From positions 208,122,777 to 208,186,776 of the forward strand of contig NC_077228.1 in assembly GCF_027887165.1 (NCBI RefSeq): a DNA stretch of 64,000 bases, written 5' to 3'. Below the pieces are notes generated by a model, which was not told the DNA's origin, searched no databases, and saw only the letters and a list, made by a program, of their open reading frames with translations. Shown one piece after another: positions 57,580 through 64,000 of this stretch. Numbering within the stretch: position 1 is the stretch's first letter; every line of letters starts with the position of its first letter. The translations under genes and the position numbers were made by a program. Source of the DNA: Monodelphis domestica (taxonomy: Eukaryota > Chordata > Mammalia > Didelphimorphia > Didelphidae).

Positions 57580-57954
57580 TTTTGTCTGGCATGCCGTCAG
57601 AAGGAACAGGAAGTTGAGATCCCAGCCAGCCTGGCTGAGTACCTTAACATTAACGAGCAAAGGGTGACTTCACTATCACAGCTGGAGGGGACAGAAGCCA
57701 TCCTTTTCCGAGTGATACTTTCCTCCCATTAAGCTGGAAGGAACAACAACTTAGGGAAGTAAATAGGAGCCAAGCTCACTGGCACAAAACATAATTCTGC
57801 CAGTATTAGTTCTCCTTTATGGAGTATGAAGGTCTTAGCTAGAAGCGCTTCCCTTCCCTTTCAGCATTCCGGAATTCCAATGGAGAGAAGCTAGAGAAGT
57901 GATTCCTCAATCATGATTTTTCTCAGACCTCTTCTTCTGTCCTTTGTTATGGAT

Positions 57955-58055
57955 GTTGCTAGAAGGTTAAGTGACTTACCTAGAGTCACACATCTAGATG
58001 TCAGAGGCAGGATTTGAACCCAGGTTTTCCTAGCCCTTAAGCTAACTCTATCCAT
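57955..58055 (-). mobile_element. MIR fragment
   Basis: 'gttaagtgacttacctagagtcacacatc...aggatttgaacccaggttttcc'. Confidence 0.75.
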
Positions 58056-58079
58056 CACATTCGGTTAGTTACATTCAAG

Positions 58080-58560
58080 GTGGTTAGCAAAGGAGGGCAA
58101 TCGAGAGAATTAGAAAAGACTTCAGGTAGAGTGCTTCAGTCCTGTATCAATGGAAGGGGCTCTATGAGGCAGAGATGAGGTGGGAGTATATTCTGGGTAT
58201 GGGGGACAATCAGTAGAAAGTCATTAAAACAGGAGATAGACTCTATGGAAGATTTATTGGTATGGAAAGAAACTTGAGGCAGAGAGATCAATTTAATAAG
58301 CCTTTGCAATAATGTAGATGAGAGGTTTGGAATGGCTTTTCTGGGGAATAAGAGAATCAACTAGATAAAAAGATTGCCTTCGGCTGGGAGGGTCCTGTTA
58401 AAGTTAGAATAAATGTTTATAGATTGATAGCATAAATTTGTCATCAGCATGGTCTTTTTCTACCTCCATTTAGCAGCATGGAAGTGTGAGAAGGAGAGGT
58501 AGATCATGGACCTAATTTAGTGTTGCAGTTTGGCAGGGTATAAATAGGACAATGGAGTTA
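58080..58560 (-). mobile_element. L2 fragment
   Basis: 'gcaataatgtagatgagaggtttgg' and 'agcataaatttgtcatcagcatgg' match reversed L2 and recur at 59,950-59,985. Confidence 0.6.
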
Positions 58561-58604
58561 AGACATTCAAGTGTTTGGGACAGTATGGGGTTGAATTGGA
58601 TATT

Positions 58605-58795
58605 AAAACCAAAGCTATGGAACTGGAAGGGACCTTAGAGATTAATGAATCCAACCCCTTCATTTTACAATATGAGTACAGAAAATGTAAGTGACTTGTT
58701 CAGAGGCACACAGCTAATAAGTGTCTAAGGTGGAATTTGATCTGAGGTCTGTTTTGACTGCAAGTCAAAACTCTACTGTTCTAGTAGCTGCCCAG
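58605..58795 (-). mobile_element. MIR-type SINE
   Basis: 'aactggaagggaccttagagattaatg...cacacagctaataagtgtc'. Confidence 0.75.
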
Positions 58796-58811
58796 TTCGC
58801 TTCCTTTCTCT

Positions 58812-58813
58812 CT

Positions 58814-58867
<54 letters not shown>

Positions 58868-58950
58868 CATCTATCTATCCATCTGATTGTCTTTCCATCC
58901 ATCCATCCATCCATCCATCCATCCATCCACATATCTATCTATCCATTGAT
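58812..58950 (+). repeat. (CTAT)n and (CATC)n compound microsatellite
   Basis: About 13 CTAT units (58,815-58,866) followed by about 8 CATC units (58,896-58,929). Confidence 0.98.
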
Positions 58951-59084
58951 CTATCAGTCTAGTTATTAGTGATTTTCACTTTCTTCCCAGGATTGACCTA
59001 CATTGACCTTTATCCTTTGATTATCCTATTTTAGAGGGTTAAAGGTTAGTATAAGGTAAAGATTTTAAGGAGGAAAAAGAAACA

Positions 59085-60015
59085 AGGCTAAATCAATCAA
59101 TTAATAAGCAATTATTAACCACTCATTTTAAGGACTAAGTTCTAGAGAAACCAAGAAAAGCAAAAAAGTCCTTATCCTCTAGAAGCTTACATTCCATTTG
59201 AAAAACAAATATGTATTGCTATCTTTTGCTTTTACATTGCCTAACTTCCTCCCTCTCTCCTTCCCTTTCCATTTTAGAGAATAATCACTTGTAGCAAATA
59301 TTTTTTAAAAGAAGAAAAGTAAGAGAAAAAATCATCACGGTTGATCAATTACATTGAAAAAATCTGAAAATATATGTAATTTTCCATATTCATGGAAACC
59401 CACTTCTTTGAAGGAGTGGGCAGAGGTATATTCTCATAATACTTCTTTGGGACTAGGCTTATTCTTTGGAAAGGCTTACACAAAGTGATGCAAAGTGAAG
59501 TAAGCAGAGCCAAAAAAGCAATATGCACAATGGCTAACAAAATGATATAAATGAAAATCACAACAATCACAACAAAATAAAAAATGAAAATTGCAAAATT
59601 ACAAAGAATCTTATGTTCTAATGGAGAAGACAATGTTTAAATAGATGAGCACATGCAAGATATAGAGAAAATGGAAGGTAACCTCAGTGGGAAAGATATA
59701 GTCTGAGAAAGTACTGTGGTATTGAGGGATTTGAGGGTAATGGTAAGATTCAGTGTGTGACTATCCCTGTTTGCGGTTGAGGTGGAATGGAGTAGTTCAT
59801 AGTATTTGGAGACATTGAGGTATTGGGTGGTTTGAAGGAACACCAACATGAAGTCCTATAGCATCTTTAGTGTAAGTTGAGGAGGAGAAATCAATGAGCC
59901 AGGTTCTGTTATACAGCTTTAATGAGACCTTTGATGCTGCAGAAGATTGCTTGAGAGCATAAATTTGTAGTCAGCATGGTTGAGTGACTTCTGCTAGTTT
60001 TATTTGGTAGCTTGG
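59085..60015 (-). mobile_element. L2 interrupted by an L1-like piece
   Basis: 'aattattaaccactcattttaagg...ccttatcctctagaagcttacattcc' to 59,205; then, after the inserted block, 'cttatgttctaatggagaagac' (59,610) and on to 'ttgtagtcagcatgg'. Confidence 0.55.
59340..59610 (+). mobile_element. L1 3' UTR-like fragment inside L2
   Basis: 'caaagtgaagtaagcagagcc' and 'aatatgcacaatggctaac' follow an older L1 3' UTR. Confidence 0.5.
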
Positions 60016-60029
60016 AACTCTTTTGTTGT

Positions 60030-61280
60030 TCCCCAGGGGTTTGACCCAGGCCTTCTCTTCTTCCTCTACATTATGTCTCAGTAACTTCATCAGCTTCTAT
60101 GAATTTAACTATCATCTCTATTCAGATCTCCCCTACATTGATATCTAGTCCCAGTTTTACCCCTGAATTTCAGTCCTGCATCACCAGCATATTTCAAACT
60201 GGATGTTCCAAAGACATCTCAAACTCAACATACCCAAAACTCAACTCATCATCTTTCCCCACAAAATCTCCTTTCTTGTAGATATCTTTATTTTTTTCCA
60301 AGGTACCACTATTAGCTTCTAGTCACCCAGGTTCAGAGCCATGAGCCTTAACATCACTTTCCCTTATTCCCATCCAATCAGATGCTGCATCTCTCCCTCC
60401 CTCCCATCCTCCCTCCCTCCCCCCACCTCTCTGCCTGTCTGTCTGTCTCTCTCTCTGTCTCTATGCCTGCCTGCCTGTCTGTCTGTCTGTCTGTCTGTCG
60501 GTCTCTCCCTCCCTTTCTACCTCTAAACATCTCTTGGATATGATCTCTTCTCTTCCCTCTCACACCCTACCACCTTCATTCAGGCTCTCATCAATTTTCA
60601 AATAGATTATTACCACAGCTTCATGATTGGTAACCTGCCCCATTTCTTTTACCACTTTATATACTGCTGCTAGAATAATTTTCCTTAATTGCAGATCTGG
60701 AAGTGTGATTTCCCTACTCACTCAACTACAGTTGGCGAGACAATCTTACCTCACCTATTTCTATTGCTTCTGGGATAAAACTTAAACTTCTTAGTTTAGC
60801 TTTTAAAGCCCTTCACAACTTCCAACCTCACTGGATGTTATGGCCCCTACAGTAAGTACTCTGGGATCTATTCAAACTGACCGTGTCTTTTCCCTCACAT
60901 ATGATACTCAAGCATCTCTCACCTTCATGCCCTTGATTTGGTTTTCCCACACACTTATGAAATTCACTTCCTTCTTACCTCCACCACATATAATCCTTCT
61001 TTTACTTTAGGACAAAGCTCAAGCACTATGCTCTGGATCAAATCTTTCCTCAGCTCTCCAATTGCTAGTGCATTCTTTCCCAAATTGTCTTGTACTGAAT
61101 TACTTTGTATTTACTTGTATTCATCACTTTATATTTATGCTGCTTATACTTATATACATGCTTGCTGTCTCCCTCATTAGAACATAAGCTCCTTCTCATA
61201 TGGATTATTTTGTGCTTGGTGTTTGTATTCCTAGTTGGTGCCTGACACACAGTGGGGGTTTAATAAATGCTTGCTGATTG
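60030..61280 (+). mobile_element. L2, long 3' copy with simple repeat inside
   Basis: Runs in L2 order: 'catctcaaactcaacatacccaaaactcaactcatc', 'gaataattttccttaattgcagatctgg', 'gctttaaagcccttcacaac', 'catgcccttgatttgg' and the terminus 'gcctgacacacagtgggggtttaataaatgc'. A (CTGT/CCCT)n expansion lies at 60,392-60,520. Confidence 0.8.
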
Positions 61281-61850
61281 ATTGATTTGGAAAGTAGCTT
61301 AAGTGAAACTAGGTCTCAGAGCAAAGAGATGGGAGACGCATGAAAGAAAGAGACCCTGAATTTCATGATGGACTCAGAATTCCAAAGAGCCTGGTGGAAG
61401 AGATGGGTAGAGTTAGAGTGGGACATGGCAGGTGGAAGAGTTGAGGAAGATGAGAGAACAGGAGGTGAGTGAGTGTTGGGGATAGTTTGCTCCTAGGTAG
61501 CTGGTGATTAAGTGTTACAGAGATAGGGAGAGTTACAGGTGGAGTTACACTTGTTATCCATGGGGTAGTAGTGCCATACGAATTATACTGTTTGGTAGTC
61601 CTGAGTAGCACTAGAGGGAACTGCCAATGAGAGTCATCCGGAGACATAGCAAAAGGAGACAGAAGAGAAGAAAAGTAAGAAATTGAGAGAACAAAGAAGG
61701 GAGGGAGGTGGAAAGATGGAAAGAAGAAAGAGGTTTTTATATAAAGGACTGATAGAGAAACATTCAAGGACTTTTTAGAAAAGAAAGAAGAACATTCTTG
61801 AAATGGCAATTTAGCTGACATGCAGGGTTAATGAAAGGCAGTAATAGTGA
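61281..61850. other. Unassigned stretch with a minus-strand open frame
   Basis: A 152-codon minus-strand frame (61,363-61,821), Pro/Ser/Thr/Leu-rich ('NHQLPRSKLSPTLTHLLFSH'). Its position between L2 pieces suggests it belongs to an old retroelement. I do not recognise a host protein. Confidence 0.35.
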
Positions 61851-62060
61851 AATAAGACTAGAAAGGTAAATGTGAGCCTAATTGTGGAGGACTTTGGATG
61901 CCAGGCCACTTACTGAGTTTGGGTTTTATTTAATCTGCAGAGGGAAGTCACTGAAGGTTTTTAGTAAAGAGACTTTGTGAACAGTTGAAGTGCCTGGTAC
62001 AAAACCCTGTCCTCAGTGGGTACTTAACAGAGCCATTATTAGGATTTTTTTTTTGCACCT
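61851..62060 (-). mobile_element. L2 fragment
   Basis: 'ggactttggatgccaggcc...gggaagtcactgaaggtttttagtaaag...gtgggtacttaacag'. Confidence 0.6.
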
Positions 62061-62560
62061 GTAGCATGTACCACAAGGGCAAATGGGAAGATGAGTAGGG
62101 AGGAGATCATCAAAAAAAAAAAAAAGAAAATTATTCCTTTCCTGTAGGCAAAATGGAAGTGTAGTGGAAGTCTTTCCCTGTTCCTGATGAATCAGTTCTT
62201 CTATGGTCTGATTTCAGATATATTCACCATGACATACTCTCCTAGTGTCCGCTTTGGGGATGATGTCTGTTTTCTTCAGGTGGATTTCTATCTCAGGAGA
62301 AAATCTGGGGGAGTGGGCATGCAATTTTAGGGAAAGATACTACCACTGACCTGGACCAGGAGAAAGCAGATCTGCCAGAGGTACTGCTCTTAGTTTCAGT
62401 ATGATTCCAGAGACCTTATGAAGAGGAAGATGACAGCAATGGAAGATGTCCCAGAAATCAGATATCTGCACCATGAAAATTTGAATCTTTGGACATAATG
62501 GGCTGGACAGTGAGGGGTGCTTAGCTGAATTGTCATGAAGTCAATACTAGAAAATGGCAT
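62061..62560. other. MRC2 intron 1, no recognised feature
   Basis: Only poly(A)/poly(T) patches and unassigned sequence. Confidence 0.45.
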
Positions 62561-62564
62561 AAGC

Positions 62565-63120
62565 TGCAATTTCAGAATTGTGTCAGGAAGATGTCTGGCC
62601 ATTATCAAAATTGAGGGGATGACTTTGGCATGGCCTAAGGCAAGGATTGATGATCTGGAGGCTTTCTATATGAACTGGGAGAACCTCAATGAACTGCTGC
62701 AGAGTGAAGTGAACAGAACCAGGAGAACATTGTACACAGAAAGTGAAACACTGTGGAACAATCCAATGTAATGGACCTTGCTACTAGTCGCAATGCAATA
62801 ATCCAGGACACTTCTGAAGCATTTATGTAAAAGAATGTTATTCATACCAAGAGAAAGAACTATGGGACTAGAAATGCAAAAGCAAAATACATGATATCAT
62901 TTATCATATGTCTATATGGATATGTGATTTAGGGTTTAGGCCTTAAAAAATCTATAGCAAAACTGAATAATATGGAAATGGGTATCAAATGACAACATTT
63001 GTACAACCCAGTGGAATTGCTTGTTGGCTCTGGGAGGGGGGAGAGAAGAGGGGAGGGCAAAACAATAAATCATGAAAAAATGGAAAAATATTTAAAAATA
63101 AAGTAGAAAAAATAAATTAA
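62565..63120 (+). mobile_element. L1 3' UTR with A-rich tail
   Basis: 'agtgaagtgaacagaaccaggagaacattgtacac', 'gcaatgcaataatccaggacac' and the terminal 'ggctctgggaggggggagagaag' before an A-rich end. Confidence 0.85.
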
Positions 63121-63965
63121 AAACACAGAAAATAAAAAGAATTAAACAAAGCAATAAGACAAATATGTAGTATAAAAGTTTTCTAATTAAATGGAATAGT
63201 AAATTTTGAGGAAGCAAGAGTTAGGATTAGATTATCTAGTATAAGAGCTTTATAAAATGTTTATGATTGGCTTCCAAAATGTATCTAATATGGATATTCA
63301 GACTTTGAGTGTGTTTTAGTTCTCAAAATTGGGTAAAGATTTTACATGTAAAATTCTATTGATAATTTGTAAAGAAAATGAAGTTATTTTCCCATTAAAA
63401 AAAAAGATTTCAGGACCCCAGGCTTTTGCTGGGGAGGCTGCCATACACAATGGGGATAGGGTGGGATGAAGAGAGGTGCTCACCTCAACCATCTCATAGC
63501 TTTACTTTAAGTAAGTGTTCTAAAAAATATTCTGTTGCTATCTTTTACAGTGGTCACTTCCTGATGAGCTCCCACCTACCCAACTCTGTTGCCTCCATAA
63601 AACCCTCTCGTAATAATGAAGTACAGCTTAGCATTGGGCATCAAGGCAAACAAGGCATTGGGCATATTGGACAAAATATAGACCACATTTCAGCTGAGGA
63701 GTAAGAGGCAGGCTTCATCATCAGTCCTCTTTGGTTGTACTCTGTGATGGTTGCTGCATTTGTTATTATCTTGAAATTTTTAAATTTAAACTCACTATAT
63801 AATTTGTTACGTAGGTGCTAACCTCTGTTGTTCTAACTTGCTACCCCATTTTGGGACATGGTCCAGGTTGCCCTGCCCTATTTGTGACTGTGATACTCAA
63901 TAAGTATGGTGGGTGTGTGGGAAGAAAATATCTATGAAACTGAAAGGAAAATGTTTTTCTTTCTT
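63121..63965. other. MRC2 intron 1, no recognised feature
   Basis: AT-rich left half and unassigned right half. A 92-codon frame at 63,426-63,704 has no recognised domain. Confidence 0.4.
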
Positions 63966-63966
63966 T

Positions 63967-64000
63967 TCCTTCCTTCCTTCCTTCCTTCCTTCCTTCCTTC
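63967..64000 (+). repeat. (CTTC)n microsatellite cut by window end
   Basis: 34 bp of CTTC, continuing past the window. Confidence 0.95.

Larger units (their letters stand above)
46059..64000 (+). other. MRC2: MRC2 intron 1 (5' part, continues past window)
   Basis: At least 17.9 kb after the phase-1 donor. Stepping through it I found only repeats and unassigned sequence. No C-type lectin, ricin-type or fibronectin type II coding was recognised on the + strand. Confidence 0.7.

Noticed and set aside
58812-58950. Regularly spaced repeats considered as a CRISPR-like array
   Set aside because: It is a tetranucleotide microsatellite with no spacers, in a vertebrate genome.
46059-64000. Search for MRC2 exon 2 (ricin-type domain start)
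   Set aside because: No + strand coding with the expected domain was recognised; intron 1 probably runs beyond the window.

Overview
This is vertebrate nuclear DNA from a mammal, most likely a marsupial. Coding density is very low, and exons have GT-AG introns. The sequence is full of tRNA-derived SINEs of two marsupial-type families (called here Mar1-like and WSINE1-like), old MIR and L2 elements, L1 pieces with a marsupial-type 3' UTR, solo LTRs, hAT-type DNA transposon remnants and long microsatellites. The family names rest on my recognition of recurrent consensus features. No database was searched.

Two real protein-coding genes are present, both on the + strand. The left end (1-~5.1 kb) is the 3' end of TLK2 (Tousled-like kinase 2): the penultimate exon (733-840), an intron, and the last coding exon with its stop (4018-4191), followed by a 3' UTR with two candidate poly(A) signals. 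At 45,899-46,058 is exon 1 of MRC2 (Endo180 / uPARAP, a collagen-binding mannose-receptor family protein). It has a signal peptide, a phase-1 splice donor and a modestly CpG-rich promoter region upstream. The rest of the window (46,059-64,000) is MRC2 intron 1, and no further MRC2 exon was recognised. TLK2 and MRC2 are tail-to-head neighbours in other mammals, so the order supports both calls. The genes are functionally unrelated: TLK2 is a nuclear chromatin-assembly kinase and MRC2 is a cell-surface endocytic receptor.

The ~40 kb between the genes (5.1-45 kb) is mostly repeats. From left to right it holds: about 5 kb of largely unique sequence; a SINE cluster and a solo LTR (11,434-12,125); TG and purine arrays; MIR/Mar1/L2 clusters with an AT-rich minisatellite (18.2-18.5 kb); a hAT fragment abutting a minus-strand L1 (20.8-22.5 kb); a decayed L1 (24.2-25.8 kb); a large purine array (26.7-27.3 kb); a minus-strand LTR (28.7-29.2 kb); a rearranged L1 complex (30-35.2 kb) split by another LTR; and a decayed RAN retropseudogene (36.25-38.37 kb, minus strand) split by a 1.13-kb solo LTR with matching 4-bp target-site duplications. 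L1 and L2 remnants follow. MRC2 intron 1 is similar, with several clearly dated nested insertions.

No CRISPR array, operon, bacterial system, tRNA or rRNA gene was seen. I found no candidate for a wholly new biological system. The most informative structures are the LTR-split RAN retropseudogene, the duplicated blocks in that LTR, the SPIN/hAT-like fragment, and the unusual MRC2 N-terminus.
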